Below are positions 1-8,547 of a DNA stretch of 64,000 nucleotides, piece by piece; position 1 is the stretch's first letter, and every line of letters starts with the position of its first letter. The notes beneath the pieces were generated by a model. The model was not told the DNA's origin and searched no databases. It saw nothing but the letters and a program-made list of their open reading frames with translations. The position numbers were made by a program, and so were the translations under genes. Location of the stretch: contig JAEZJM010000029.1 of assembly GCA_023415775.1 (NCBI GenBank), positions 98,171-162,170 of the forward strand, read 5' to 3'. The DNA is from Bacillota bacterium (GTDB lineage Bacteria > Bacillota > Negativicutes > Sporomusales > UBA7701).

Positions 1-142
1 CGCTCTCGCGGGCGAGGACGGCCAGGGCTTCGTCGCCCGAGGCGGCGACGGCGACCAGCTCGAACCCTTCGGTCCGGGCGAGGTAGCGCTTGTTGAATTC
101 GGCTACCATGGGGTCGTCTTCGACGATGAGTACTTTGATCAT
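1..142 (-). CDS. CitB/DcuR-type response regulator, N-terminal fragment
   Basis: The visible N-terminus reads MIKVLIVEDDPMVAEFNKRY, a receiver domain with the acidic EDD pocket typical of CitB/DcuR/MalR-family regulators. The gene runs off the left edge, so the phospho-acceptor Asp and the DNA-binding domain are outside the window. Its ATG overlaps the TGA of the upstream histidine kinase (ATGA), so the two are translationally coupled and form one two-component system. The family usually controls uptake or use of C4-dicarboxylates, citrate or related acids; the actual ligand cannot be told here. Confidence 0.85.
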   Translation of the reverse strand, partial: MIKVLIVEDDPMVAEFNKRYLARTEGFELVAVAASGDEALAVLARES

Positions 143-1749
143 GTTGATCCCTCCGCCGGATGATAGGGTATCGTTACCGTGAAGCAGGCTCCCCCGTCGT
201 CGCCGGCGGCGAAGCCGACGCGCCCGCCGAGGCGGTCGAGGCTGCATTTTACGAGGTATAGTCCCAACCCGCGGTCGTCGGCTTTTGTGGAGAATCCTTT
301 GGCGAAGATGGCTTCGCCGCTGGCGGGGTCGACTCCCGGACCGCTGTCGGCGACGGCGATGGTGAGTTCGCCGCCGTCCACGGCGAAGTCGAGGGTGACC
401 CGTTTGCGGGGAGCTTCGGCGACGGCGTCCAGGGCGTTGTCGACCAGGTTGCCGACGATGGTGATGAGTTCGTGGACGGTTTCCGGGTCGGCGGGCGCGG
501 GCAGGCTGGCTGAGGGCGCAAGGACGAGTTCGGCCCCCAATTCCCGGGCCCGGCTGAGTTTGCCGAGAAGGAAGCCGGCCAGCACCGGGTCGCGGATCTG
601 GGCGGTGACGAACCCGGCTTCGGTCCGGCGGGCCTGGGCGATGCTGTTGATGTAGGCGGTTAGTTGGTCGTAGCATTCCATCCTGACCATGCCGAGGATG
701 ACGTGGAGCTTGTTCATGAATTCGTGGGTCTGGGCGCGGAGGGCTTCGGCGTAGGTGCGGATGCCGGTGAGCTGTTCGGCGAGCAGGCGGATTTCCGTTT
801 TGTCGCGGAAGGTGGCGAGGGCGCCGACGACTTCCCCGTCGACTCTTATGGGCATGCGGTTGGTGAGGATTTCGACGCCGTTGATGTTCTGCACCTGGTC
901 GAGTTCCACCCGGCCGCTTTCCAGCACTTCCTGCAGTCTTGTGTTGGCGATCTTTTCGGTGACTTTATGGCCGACGAAGTCGCCGGCGAGGCCGGCTTTG
1001 CGCAGGATACGCATCGCTTCGTCGTTGACGACGGTGATGCGGGCGTCTTTGTCGACGGCGATGATGCCTTCGCGGACCGACTGGAGGGTGGCGTTGCGCT
1101 CCTCGACGAGGCGGGCGATGGCGAAGGGCTCAAGGCCGAACATGGTCTTTTTGATGTTGGCGGCGAGGGCGAGCGCGCCGGCGACGCCGACGAGCAGGCC
1201 GACGCCGACGGCGAGGTAGATGATGGAGCGGGCGCGGTCGATTTGCCGTTCGACGTCGTGCAGGAGGATGCCGACGGCGACGGCGCCAATCTGGCGGCCG
1301 TCGGCGGCGAGGACGGGGGTGAAGGCGCGCAGCGACAGGCCGAGGGTGCCCTGGGCGACGGAGGTGTATTCGCGGCCTTCGCTGAGCACGGCGACTTCGT
1401 CGCCGCCGACAAAGTGCTGGCCGATTATCGCCGGGTTGGGGTGGGTTTTGCGGATGCCGGCCATGTCCATGACGACGATGAATTCGACGTTGGTGGCTTT
1501 GCGGATGCCGCTGGCGAACGCCTGGAGGTCGGACGCGCCGGGCCCACCCGCGAGGCTGGCGACGACCTGGGGCGATCTGGCCATGATGCGGGCGATGTCG
1601 GCGGCGTTTTCGCCGATGCTGGTTTCGACGGTGGCGGCGATGTGGCGGGTGATGAGGGTGTTGGTGACCAGGAGCGCCAGAGCGACGACGCCGCAAACGA
1701 GGATGGCGATCTTGGTCTGAAGATTCAGGTAGGGTTTGCCGGCGCTCAT
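139..1749 (-). CDS. Sensor histidine kinase, DcuS/CitA family
   Basis: This membrane sensor kinase pairs with the response regulator at the left edge. Numbered from the start used here, a transmembrane segment lies near residues 12-35. An extracytoplasmic PAS-like (sCache) sensor follows to about 174, then a second membrane segment at 175-197, a cytoplasmic PAS domain near 220-320, the phospho-acceptor His in QTHEFMNKLH (about 342) and a HATPase with NLVDNALDA. The order and spacing are classic for DcuS/CitA. Two starts have good ribosome sites: ATG at 1749 (AAGGAGAA) and an in-frame ATG at 1794 (GGGAGG). I prefer 1749 because it matches the short cytoplasmic N-terminus of the family. The ligand is probably a small carboxylate. 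Confidence 0.88.
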   Translation of the reverse strand: MSAGKPYLNLQTKIAILVCGVVALALLVTNTLITRHIAATVETSIGENAADIARIMARSPQVVASLAGGPGASDLQAFASGIRKATNVEFIVVMDMAGIRKTHPNPAIIGQHFVGGDEVAVLSEGREYTSVAQGTLGLSLRAFTPVLAADGRQIGAVAVGILLHDVERQIDRARSIIYLAVGVGLLVGVAGALALAANIKKTMFGLEPFAIARLVEERNATLQSVREGIIAVDKDARITVVNDEAMRILRKAGLAGDFVGHKVTEKIANTRLQEVLESGRVELDQVQNINGVEILTNRMPIRVDGEVVGALATFRDKTEIRLLAEQLTGIRTYAEALRAQTHEFMNKLHVILGMVRMECYDQLTAYINSIAQARRTEAGFVTAQIRDPVLAGFLLGKLSRARELGAELVLAPSASLPAPADPETVHELITIVGNLVDNALDAVAEAPRKRVTLDFAVDGGELTIAVADSGPGVDPASGEAIFAKGFSTKADDRGLGLYLVKCSLDRLGGRVGFAAGDDGGACFTVTIPYHPAEGST

Positions 1750-1838
1750 GCGTTTCTCCTTCGGTCGGTTTATGCACTTCTTCGCCTCTGGCATGGATAA
1801 TCCTCCCTCCCCCCTCCCCCACCCAATTTATAGAAAAT

Positions 1839-1860
1839 AAAAAAAGCGACTTGCGTCGCC
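1839..1860 (-). terminator. Intrinsic terminator after the HD-GYP gene
   Basis: On the minus strand the stem GCGAC-GCAA-GTCGC is followed by a run of seven T. It lies downstream of repeat copy A and would end transcripts of the HD-GYP gene before the sensor kinase. Confidence 0.8.
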
Positions 1861-1885
1861 TTCGGTTCTTTTGTATAAAGTAAAA

Positions 1886-2005
1886 GGCCGTTCAGAAATG
1901 CCCAGATGCAAGGCGCACCGGAAAAGCGCGCCGCGCCGCGTACTCGGATGTACGCAAGCAAGCGCTTTGAGGAGCAACGCCGCAGATGGGCGCTTATCAA
2001 CGGCC
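1886..2005 (-). repeat. Dispersed structured repeat, copy A
   Basis: This is one of four related elements of about 120 bp. The outer arms GGCCGTT/AACGGCC pair. Inside them lie GCCCA-GA-TGC and GCA-GA-TGGGC, which pair except for two facing GA steps. The apex is GCGTAC/GTACGC. It begins 7 bp after the stop codon of the minus-strand HD-GYP gene and is followed by that gene's terminator, so it should be transcribed as 3' UTR. Strand is assigned from this context, since the element is nearly palindromic. Confidence 0.85.
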
Positions 2006-2012
2006 GGGAAAA

Positions 2013-3080
2013 CTAACTCGCGATGACTTCGATGATGGTGAGATCCTTCCTCTTCTCCAAATCGACGTAGTCGCCGCCGGCCAGTTTGACGACCGGCTGG
2101 GCGGGCCGCTCTTTGTCGAGGTATACGACTCTGGCCTCCGTGCCGTCGGAGAGGCGGACCATGAAGCCGACGAGGGATTCGCGCACATGGCTGACGAACG
2201 GGAGGGCAACAGCCGGGTCGAGCCTGGCGAACATTTCGCCGAAGACTTCGGCGACGACGCTGAACGGGGTGAGAGCGCCGCGGTAAACGCGCTGAGAGGT
2301 CATGGCGTCGTACGTGTCGGCGACGGCGATTATCCGCGCATAGTCGGCGATGTCTCTGTCTTTGAGGGCGGCCGGGTAGCCGCTGCCGTCGAGGCGCTCG
2401 TGGTGCTGGAGGACGCAGAGTTTGACCGACTGGGGGATGCGGTCGGTGTCTTCGATGAGTTTGTAGCCGCGGGTGGGGTGTTCTTTGATGACGTCCATTT
2501 CTTCGGGGGACAGCGGGCCGGGCTTGTTGAGTATCTGCAGGGGTATCTGCGTTTTGCCGATGTCGTGGAGGAGCCCGGCGAGAACGATCTCGCGCAGGAC
2601 TTTGCCCCTGACTTTGAGCCATTTGCTCAAAAGCCCGGCGATAACGCCGACGTTGAGGGAGTGGCGGAAGGTGTAATCGTCCGTGGACCGGACGCTGGCA
2701 AGGTGACTGATGACGCCGGAGGCGTCGACGAGCGATTCGATGGTCTGGTCGGCGAGTTCCTGAATCTGCCCGAGGGGGACTTCCTTGAAGTAGCGGGTTT
2801 TTTCGAAGGCGTCCTTGAGGGTGCGGATGATGTCGGTGTATTTTTTGGCGAAGGTTTCCCGTTCGGAGACAAAGCCATAGACGTTATTGCCGCCTTCGCG
2901 GATGATTTCCTTGATGTATAGGGACTGGATGTTCCAGGTTTTGAGCAGGGCGAGCATGGATTCGGTCAGGACGGTGTTTTCGTTGAGCAGGATGCTCATG
3001 TCGTCCGACACGACTGGCCTCGCCAGGATCATTCCCGGCTGAACTTCCGAGAGCAGATGGTGTTTGGTAAGCCACAGCAT
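2013..3080 (-). CDS. HD-GYP domain protein (probable cyclic-di-GMP phosphodiesterase)
   Basis: The protein has about 355 residues. An N-terminal region of about 110 residues has no family I recognise. The HD-GYP domain follows, with HSLNVG, LLHDIGKTQIP, HPTRGYKLIE, LQHHERLDGSGYP and a DTYDAM segment. The HD pair and the GSGYP signature are intact, so hydrolysis of cyclic di-GMP is likely; the family also includes cyclic-GAMP enzymes. There is no transmembrane segment or receiver domain. ATG at 3080 has GGGGAGG about 8 nt upstream; the longer reading to 3131 lacks a site. It appears monocistronic, with repeat copy A and a terminator directly downstream. Confidence 0.87.
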   Translation of the reverse strand: MLWLTKHHLLSEVQPGMILARPVVSDDMSILLNENTVLTESMLALLKTWNIQSLYIKEIIREGGNNVYGFVSERETFAKKYTDIIRTLKDAFEKTRYFKEVPLGQIQELADQTIESLVDASGVISHLASVRSTDDYTFRHSLNVGVIAGLLSKWLKVRGKVLREIVLAGLLHDIGKTQIPLQILNKPGPLSPEEMDVIKEHPTRGYKLIEDTDRIPQSVKLCVLQHHERLDGSGYPAALKDRDIADYARIIAVADTYDAMTSQRVYRGALTPFSVVAEVFGEMFARLDPAVALPFVSHVRESLVGFMVRLSDGTEARVVYLDKERPAQPVVKLAGGDYVDLEKRKDLTIIEVIAS

Positions 3081-3197
3081 GAAGGACACCTCCCCTAGTT
3101 TAAGGGTATCATATCGCCGCGGCAAGGACAACGGGACAAAAGTACCTTTTTAACATACTGCCGTAGGTCCGCAGGCGGATGTTTATGGGACCGAAGC

Positions 3198-3224
3198 AAA
3201 AAGGCACCCTCGCGGGTGCCTTTT
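3198..3224. terminator. Terminator at the end of the uronate operon
   Basis: GGCACCC-tcgc-GGGTGCC is flanked by A5 on the left and T4 on the right. On the minus strand the T-run follows the stem, so it ends transcripts of the KDG kinase operon. It may act on both strands. Confidence 0.8.
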
Positions 3225-3243
3225 CGCTGACGATAGCGGAGAT

Positions 3244-4263
3244 TTAGCGCTGGACGCGGCCGGAGGCGTCGCCGCCGGCGAGGGTTTTTACTTCGGCGAC
3301 GGTGACATGGTTATGGTCGCCTTCGATGGAGTGTTTGAGGCAGGAGGCGGCGACGGCAAATTCGAGGGCGTCTTTGTTGGCGAAGCCGCTCATCATGGCG
3401 TAGATGAGGCCGCCGGCGAAGGAGTCGCCGCCGCCGACGCGGTCGACGATGTGGATGGGGTAGGTGCGGGAGAAGTGGAATTCGCCGTCTTTGTAGAGCA
3501 TGGCCGCCCAGTTGTTGTCGGAGGCGGAGATGCTGCCCCGGAGGGTGATGGCGACAGCTTTGAAGCCGAAGCGTTTTTTGAGTTCTTCGGCGACCGCTTT
3601 GTAGCCGTCGTGGCTGAGGCTGCCGCCGACGATGTCGGTGTCGGGGGCTTTGATGCCGAAGACTTTTTCGGCGTCTTCTTCGTTGGCGATGCAGACGTCG
3701 ACATAGGGCATGAACTGGGCCATGACTTTGCCGGCTTTTTCGCTCGTCCAGAGGTTTTTGCGGAAGTTGAGGTCGCAGCTGACGGTGAGCCCTGCGGCTT
3801 TGGCGGCCTGGCAGGCGGCGAGGACGGCTTCGGCGACGCTGTCGCCGAGGGCGGGGGTGATGCCGGTGAAGTGGAACCAGTCGGCGCCTTTGAAGACGGC
3901 CGGCCAGTCGAAGTCTTCTTTTTTAGCCTGGGAAATGGCGGAGAGTTTGCGGTCGTAGACGACTTTGGAGGGGCGCTGGGAGGCGCCCTTTTCGAGGAAG
4001 TAGATGCCGAGACGCTCGCCGCCTTTGAGCATATAGGCGGTGTCGACGCCGTAGCGGCGCATTTCGTTGACAGCCGCCTGGCCGATGGGGTTGTCGGGCA
4101 CTTTGGTGACGAAGCTGGCGGGAATGCCGAAGTTGGCCAGGGATACGGCTACGTTGGCTTCGCCGCCGCCGTAGACGACTTCGAAGGCGTTGGCCTGTTC
4201 GAAGCGCAGGTAGCCGGGGGGGGCGAGCCTTAGCATGATTTCTCCGAAGGTTACTGCTTTCAT
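3244..4263 (-). CDS. kdgK: 2-keto-3-deoxygluconate kinase, PfkB family
   Basis: This enzyme phosphorylates 2-keto-3-deoxygluconate (KDG) to KDPG with ATP in the cytoplasm. The 339-residue protein has the PfkB N-terminal glycine motif (VVYGGGEANVAVSLANFG) and the C-terminal signature DRVGGGDSFAGGL near residue 275, where Asp of GDSF is the catalytic base. The start ATG at 4263 is preceded by AAGGAGAG. It is the last gene of the locus, 16 bp after KDPG aldolase, so substrate production and cleavage are co-transcribed. The assignment rests on family motifs plus the adjacent eda, kduD and kduI genes. A related sugar kinase cannot be excluded from sequence alone. Confidence 0.9.
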   Translation of the reverse strand: MKAVTFGEIMLRLAPPGYLRFEQANAFEVVYGGGEANVAVSLANFGIPASFVTKVPDNPIGQAAVNEMRRYGVDTAYMLKGGERLGIYFLEKGASQRPSKVVYDRKLSAISQAKKEDFDWPAVFKGADWFHFTGITPALGDSVAEAVLAACQAAKAAGLTVSCDLNFRKNLWTSEKAGKVMAQFMPYVDVCIANEEDAEKVFGIKAPDTDIVGGSLSHDGYKAVAEELKKRFGFKAVAITLRGSISASDNNWAAMLYKDGEFHFSRTYPIHIVDRVGGGDSFAGGLIYAMMSGFANKDALEFAVAASCLKHSIEGDHNHVTVAEVKTLAGGDASGRVQR

Positions 4264-4279
4264 TGTTGTGCTCTCCTTC

Positions 4280-4927
4280 CTATTGGCCGCGGGCGGCGCG
4301 GATTTTAGCTACAAATTCTTTGGCGATGTCGGTGATGGACTGCCAGTCGCCTTTTTTGGCGCCGGCGGTGAGGTTGCCGCCGACTCCCACTGCTACGCAG
4401 CCGGCTTTGATCCATTCGGCGACGTTGTCGAGGCTTACGCCGCCGGTGGGCATGAGGGGCGCCTGGGGCAGCGGGCCTTTGACGGCTTTGACGAAGGTGG
4501 GGCCGAGGGTTTCGCCGGGGAATACTTTGATGACGTCGGCGCCGGCTTCCATGGCTTCGACGATTTCCTTGATGGTGCCGCAGCCGGGCATGATGGGTAT
4601 CTGGTAGCGGTTGCAGAGTTTGATGGTTTCGAAGTTGATGCTGGGGGCTACGACGTACTGGGCTCCAGCGAGGATGGCGATGCGGGCGGTTTCAGGGTCG
4701 AGGACGGTGCCGGCGCCGATGATGATTTCGCCGGATTTGTAGGTGCGGCACAGGTCTTTGATGGTGTCGGCGGCGCCAGGAACGGTGAAGGTGATTTCGA
4801 TGGCCGCTACGCCGCCCTGGATGCAGGCGTCGGCAATTTTGGCGGCCTGCTCGGAGCTTTCGGCCCGGACGACGGCGACGAGGCCTGCGGCGGAGATTTT
4901 CTGCACTACTGCTTGTCTTGAAAGCAT
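4280..4927 (-). CDS. eda: KDPG/KHG aldolase
   Basis: Bifunctional 2-keto-3-deoxy-6-phosphogluconate / 2-keto-4-hydroxyglutarate aldolase, splitting KDPG to pyruvate and glyceraldehyde-3-phosphate. The 215-residue length is normal. The Schiff-base lysine lies in VIKVFPGE near residue 132, and the conserved GAGTVLDPE segment and PTGGVSLDN phosphate-binding loop are present. ATG at 4927 follows AAGGAGGAACGACA. It sits between the zinc dehydrogenase (upstream, 68 bp gap) and kdgK (16 bp gap), and completes the route from uronate to central metabolism. Confidence 0.93.
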   Translation of the reverse strand: MLSRQAVVQKISAAGLVAVVRAESSEQAAKIADACIQGGVAAIEITFTVPGAADTIKDLCRTYKSGEIIIGAGTVLDPETARIAILAGAQYVVAPSINFETIKLCNRYQIPIMPGCGTIKEIVEAMEAGADVIKVFPGETLGPTFVKAVKGPLPQAPLMPTGGVSLDNVAEWIKAGCVAVGVGGNLTAGAKKGDWQSITDIAKEFVAKIRAARGQ

Positions 4928-4966
4928 TGTCGTTCCTCCTTAGCTGTGGTGTCGGGGCAAGGCTCA

Positions 4967-4989
4967 AGCCGGCGGGCAACCCGCCGGCT
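4967..4989. other. Intercistronic hairpin
   Basis: A perfect 10-bp stem (AGCCGGCGGG / CCCGCCGGCT, loop CAA) lies between the zinc dehydrogenase stop and eda. It has no T-run, so it is more likely an mRNA-stabilising or processing hairpin than a terminator. Confidence 0.55.
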
Positions 4990-4995
4990 CTCACC

Positions 4996-6009
4996 TTAGA
5001 AGGTGATGATTATTTTGCAGGTTTTGTCGGGTTCGCTTTCGAGGATTTTGAAGGCGTCGTTGATTTTGTCGAACGGGAACCGGTGTGAAATCAGAGGCAT
5101 GGTTTTGACTTCTTTGTTGGCGAACCAGCCGATTACTTCGGGGAATTTACCGGCGTGCATGCGGGAGCCGCGGATGTCGAGCTCCTTGCGGGTGATCGGC
5201 AGCTCCGGCACCTGGGACGGCGACGGGTTGAAGCCGAGGATGACTACCCGGCCGGTGGGCGCGGTGTGTTCGACCGCCTGGGCGAAAAGTTCGGGCAGGC
5301 CGACGGCGTCGATGGCGACGTTGACGCCGTAGCCGTCGGTGAATTGGCTGACGGCGACGGCGAGGTCCTGTTTCTGCGGGTTGACGGTTACGTCGGCGTC
5401 GAGCTGGCGGGCGAGCTCAAGCCGCCCTTCAGATACGTCGGTGATGATGACTTTGGCGCGGCGGCGCTTGGCTGCCTGGAGGACGACGAGGCCGATGGGG
5501 CCGGCCCCCATGATGAGGACGGTGTCGCCGGCAGCCACTTCGCCGCGGCTGGTGACCTGGGCGCCAATGGTGTAGGGCTCGATGAGCGCCGCCTCGTCCC
5601 AGGGGATGTCGGCGGGAATTTTTTCGACGTTGCCTTCGGGCAGGACGATATATTCGGCGCAGCCGCCTTCGGCGGCGACACCCATGCATTTTACGTCCCG
5701 GCAGACGTTGCCCCGTCCCGAACGACAGGCCGGGCAACGGCCGCAGCTGACGACCGGGTCCATGACGACATGGTCGCCGGCTTTGACTTTGCGGACGGCG
5801 CTGCCGGTTTCGACGACTTCGCCGACGACTTCGTGGCCGATGACGCGCGGATAGACAACGGTGGCGAGTTTGCCGTGATAGGCGTGGAGGTCGGAGCCGC
5901 AGATGCCCATCGCTTTTACGCGGATGAGGACGCCGTCGGCGGCGGGTACGGGCATGGCGGTCTCCACTAGTTTAAGGTCATGGGGTCCATAAAGAATCGC
6001 TGCTTTCAC
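4996..6009 (-). CDS. Zinc-dependent alcohol (polyol/aldonate) dehydrogenase
   Basis: Medium-chain dehydrogenase of 337 residues, related to sorbitol/threonine dehydrogenases. Visible features are the catalytic zinc Cys in GICGSDLHAYHG, GHEVVGEV, the four-Cys structural zinc loop CGRCPACRSGRGNVC, and the NAD-binding GAGPIGLV motif near residue 170. The start is GTG at 6009 (VKAAILYGPHDL), with AAGGAGG 7 nt upstream. The frame stays open far upstream, but that part is a shadow of kduD. In this operon it probably oxidises or reduces a sugar acid such as a hexonate or ketouronate; the exact substrate is not readable. Confidence 0.85.
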   Translation of the reverse strand: MKAAILYGPHDLKLVETAMPVPAADGVLIRVKAMGICGSDLHAYHGKLATVVYPRVIGHEVVGEVVETGSAVRKVKAGDHVVMDPVVSCGRCPACRSGRGNVCRDVKCMGVAAEGGCAEYIVLPEGNVEKIPADIPWDEAALIEPYTIGAQVTSRGEVAAGDTVLIMGAGPIGLVVLQAAKRRRAKVIITDVSEGRLELARQLDADVTVNPQKQDLAVAVSQFTDGYGVNVAIDAVGLPELFAQAVEHTAPTGRVVILGFNPSPSQVPELPITRKELDIRGSRMHAGKFPEVIGWFANKEVKTMPLISHRFPFDKINDAFKILESEPDKTCKIIITF

Positions 6010-6080
6010 TAAATTGCCTCCTTGTTCCCGGTCCGTCTTCGCGGGGGCGGGTACGCGACTTTTTTTCCGCAATTTTGGTA

Positions 6081-6842
6081 TTAGCGGCCCATCCAGCCGC
6101 CGTCGACGACGAGGACATGGCCCTGGAGGTAGTCGGATGCGGCGGAGGAGAGGTAGACGGCGGCGCCTTTCATGTCGTCGGGCGTTCCCCAGCGGCCCTG
6201 CGGGATGCGGGCGAGGATGGCCGGCGCCCGCTCGGCGTTCTTTTGGAGGGCTTCGGTCATTTCGGTGGCCATGTAGCCGGGGGCGATGGCGTTGACGTTG
6301 ATGCCGTGGGCGGCCCATTCGTTGGCGAGCGCCTTGGTCATGCCGGCGACGCCCGATTTGCTGGCGGTGTAGGAGGGAACGATGATGCCGCCCTGGAAGG
6401 ACAGCAGGGAGGCGATGTTGACGATTTTGCCCTTGCCCTGTTTCATCATTTCCTTGGCCGCCGCCTGGCACATGAAGAACATCGTTTTGAGGTTGACGTT
6501 CATGACGTCGTCCCAGTCTTTTTCGGAGAATTCGATGGCCGGGGCGCGGCGAATAATGCCGGCGCAGTTGATGAGGATGTCGATTTTGCCGAAGTTCTTG
6601 AGGGCCGCGTCGATGACGGCGGGGACGGTTTTGACGTCGGTGAGGTCGGTCTGGACGGCCACGCATTTGCGGCCGAGGGCGGTGATTTTGGACGCGGTTT
6701 CGTGGATGCGGGCGCTGCTGGCCACGACGACGAGGTCGGCGCCGGCTTCCGCGAGCCCTATGGCCATTCCCGCGCCGAGGCCGCGGCTGGCTCCGGTAAC
6801 GATGGCTACCTTACCGGCAAGGGAGAATTGTTCGAGAATCAT
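6081..6842 (-). CDS. kduD: 2-deoxy-D-gluconate 3-dehydrogenase / DKI-II reductase, SDR family
   Basis: KduD reduces 2,5-diketo-3-deoxygluconate to KDG with NAD(P)H. The 253-residue protein has the SDR cofactor motif TGASRGLGAGMA near residue 17, NCAG in its NAG-equivalent position, the catalytic Ser in IASLLSFQGG and YTASKSG with active-site Tyr and Lys. The segment INCAGIIRRAPAIEFSEKDWDDVMNVNLK, in pieces, closely follows known KduD proteins. It sits between two dehydrogenase genes, with kduI upstream in the same transcription unit, which supports the KduI-KduD pathway. Gluconate 5-dehydrogenase is the main alternative. Confidence 0.88.
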   Translation of the reverse strand: MILEQFSLAGKVAIVTGASRGLGAGMAIGLAEAGADLVVVASSARIHETASKITALGRKCVAVQTDLTDVKTVPAVIDAALKNFGKIDILINCAGIIRRAPAIEFSEKDWDDVMNVNLKTMFFMCQAAAKEMMKQGKGKIVNIASLLSFQGGIIVPSYTASKSGVAGMTKALANEWAAHGINVNAIAPGYMATEMTEALQKNAERAPAILARIPQGRWGTPDDMKGAAVYLSSAASDYLQGHVLVVDGGWMGR

Positions 6843-6873
6843 TTGATCGCCTCCATTAGTATTGCGTTTTTTG

Positions 6874-8022
6874 TTATTGAATGCTCCGGCCTTCGTAGAT
6901 GGAGCGTAGAATAACCTGCATGTCTTCCGCCGATACGGGGACGGGGTTTACTTTGGTCGAGCCTTTGAGCGAGTTTTCGACGAGGGGGGCGAAGTCGGCG
7001 GCGAAGTCGGCTTCGCTGATGCCCAGGGCTTTGAAGGACGCGGGGATGCCGAGCCGGGCGTTTAGCTCTTTGATAGCGGCGATGAAGTCGTCGCGGTCGA
7101 TCCGCTTGGCGAGGCGGACGAGTTTCTCGCGCACCAGGGCGTCGCGGGCGTTGAATTCGAGGACATAGGGCAGGGCGACGGCGATGACGAGGCCGTGGCC
7201 GAGGTCGTATTTGCCGCCGAAGGCGTGGGCGATGCCGTGGTCGAGGCCGGTGCCGACGTTGGCGAAGGCGCAGCCGGCCAGGCACTGGTAGTTGTGAACT
7301 TTCTCGCGGGCGACAGGGTCGCCGGCGGTGACACTGGCGGGGAGGTGGCGGAAGAGGCCTTCGATAGCGCCGGCGGCCATGGCTTCGGTGAAGTCGTCGA
7401 GGGCGGGATTGGTGTAGCATTCGACGGCGTGGGCCATGGCGTCCATGCCGGTTTCGGCGGCGACGTTTTGGGGCATGGACAGGGTCATGTCGACGTCGAG
7501 GATGGCGTAGTCGGGCACAAAGGCCGGCGATTTGCCGCCGACTTTGAGGTCTTCGCCGCGATAGGTGAGGACGGCGAAGCAGGTGACTTCGCTGGCTGTC
7601 CCCGAGGTGCCGGGGATGGCGATGAGCCTGATTTTTTCCCGTTTCTGGGGGATAGCCTGGCGAAAGGCGGTGGCGACGTCGAGGCCGGGGTGTTCGTAGA
7701 AGACGCTCATGACTTTGGCGGCGTCGATGGCTGAGCCGCCGCCGATGCCGATGACGGTGTCGGGAGCGAATTCCCGCATGCGGTCGATGCCTTCGACGAC
7801 GGTTTCGACAGGCGGGTTTTTGGGCACGCCGCTTAAGACGAGCGTCTGGCAGTCTTTGGCGGCCAGCAGGCTCTGGATTTTGGCGAGCATGCCGTTTTTG
7901 ACCACGGAATTGCCGCCTGTCACGATGAAAGCCCGCCCGATGGGCAGGTCTTTCAGCGATTCGACGGCGCCGCGGCCGGTGATAATGGCCTGGCCGTGGA
8001 ATCTCAGTTCTTTCATTTTCAT
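6874..8022 (-). CDS. Iron-containing alcohol dehydrogenase
   Basis: Group III dehydrogenase of 382 residues. The dinucleotide site GIGGGSAIDAAKVM lies near residue 95, and the metal ligands appear as DAMAHAVECY and HGIAHAFGGKYDLGHG. PGTSGTASEVT is also typical. The start ATG AAA ATG gives two candidate initiation codons six bases apart, behind GGGGTGAT. It lies between the TRAP genes and kduD, which is unusual in described pectin or uronate operons. It may reduce an aldehyde or ketone released from the imported compound. Substrate and direction are inference. Confidence 0.85.
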   Translation of the reverse strand: MKMKELRFHGQAIITGRGAVESLKDLPIGRAFIVTGGNSVVKNGMLAKIQSLLAAKDCQTLVLSGVPKNPPVETVVEGIDRMREFAPDTVIGIGGGSAIDAAKVMSVFYEHPGLDVATAFRQAIPQKREKIRLIAIPGTSGTASEVTCFAVLTYRGEDLKVGGKSPAFVPDYAILDVDMTLSMPQNVAAETGMDAMAHAVECYTNPALDDFTEAMAAGAIEGLFRHLPASVTAGDPVAREKVHNYQCLAGCAFANVGTGLDHGIAHAFGGKYDLGHGLVIAVALPYVLEFNARDALVREKLVRLAKRIDRDDFIAAIKELNARLGIPASFKALGISEADFAADFAPLVENSLKGSTKVNPVPVSAEDMQVILRSIYEGRSIQ

Positions 8023-8046
8023 ATCACCCCTGACGTTTTGCTGCTG

Positions 8047-8541
8047 CTATTGCGTTTTCTGCACGAGCCGGCAGCCACTCTGGACGATGTTCCGGATGCT
8101 GTAGATTATCATGAGAGCCCCGGAGAACGGCATGCTGGCATAGAGCAGTTTTTTCGGCATGTTGATGATCGGCGTCCAGTCTTCGGCCCTCATGGTGAGG
8201 TTGAAGGAGTAGTAGGTGAAGGCGGCGATGAAGGAGATGCTGACGAGGTTGATGACGATGTCGAGCAGTTGGCCGGCGCTCTTGCCTTTAAGATGATCGG
8301 GCAGGAAGGCGACGACAAAGTGCTCGTTCTCCCGCCAGAGAGCGGCGGCGCCGAGAAAGACGAACCAGGCGATGAGCATTTCGATGACTTCGTCGAACCA
8401 GCCGAAGGAGGTGAAGGGGAAAAACCGGACGAAGACGTTGGCGACGAGGAGCAGGAAGATGGCGCCCAGCATGGCGACGCTGCCCCAGCGCAGGATACAG
8501 CCGAACATTTTATCAATAGTTTTCAACGCTTCCACTGTCAT
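8047..8541 (-). CDS. TRAP transporter small permease (DctQ family)
   Basis: Small membrane subunit of a tripartite ATP-independent periplasmic transporter, 164 residues with about four hydrophobic segments (starting near residues 17, 48, 92 and 135). It bridges the binding protein and the large permease. The DctM gene ends 6 bp upstream, so it is translated from the same message. The ribosome site AGGAGGGG almost touches ATG at 8541; the in-frame GTG at 8535 has better spacing and may be the true start. Substrate is probably a uronate derivative, judged from the operon. Confidence 0.88.
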   Translation of the reverse strand: MTVEALKTIDKMFGCILRWGSVAMLGAIFLLLVANVFVRFFPFTSFGWFDEVIEMLIAWFVFLGAAALWRENEHFVVAFLPDHLKGKSAGQLLDIVINLVSISFIAAFTYYSFNLTMRAEDWTPIINMPKKLLYASMPFSGALMIIYSIRNIVQSGCRLVQKTQ

Positions 8542-8547
8542 CCCCTC

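Noticed and set aside
6010..6666. N-terminal extension of the zinc dehydrogenase frame
   Set aside because: The extension is Arg-rich and antisense to nothing useful; it is the out-of-frame shadow of kduD. GTG at 6009 has a strong ribosome site and gives the family N-terminus.
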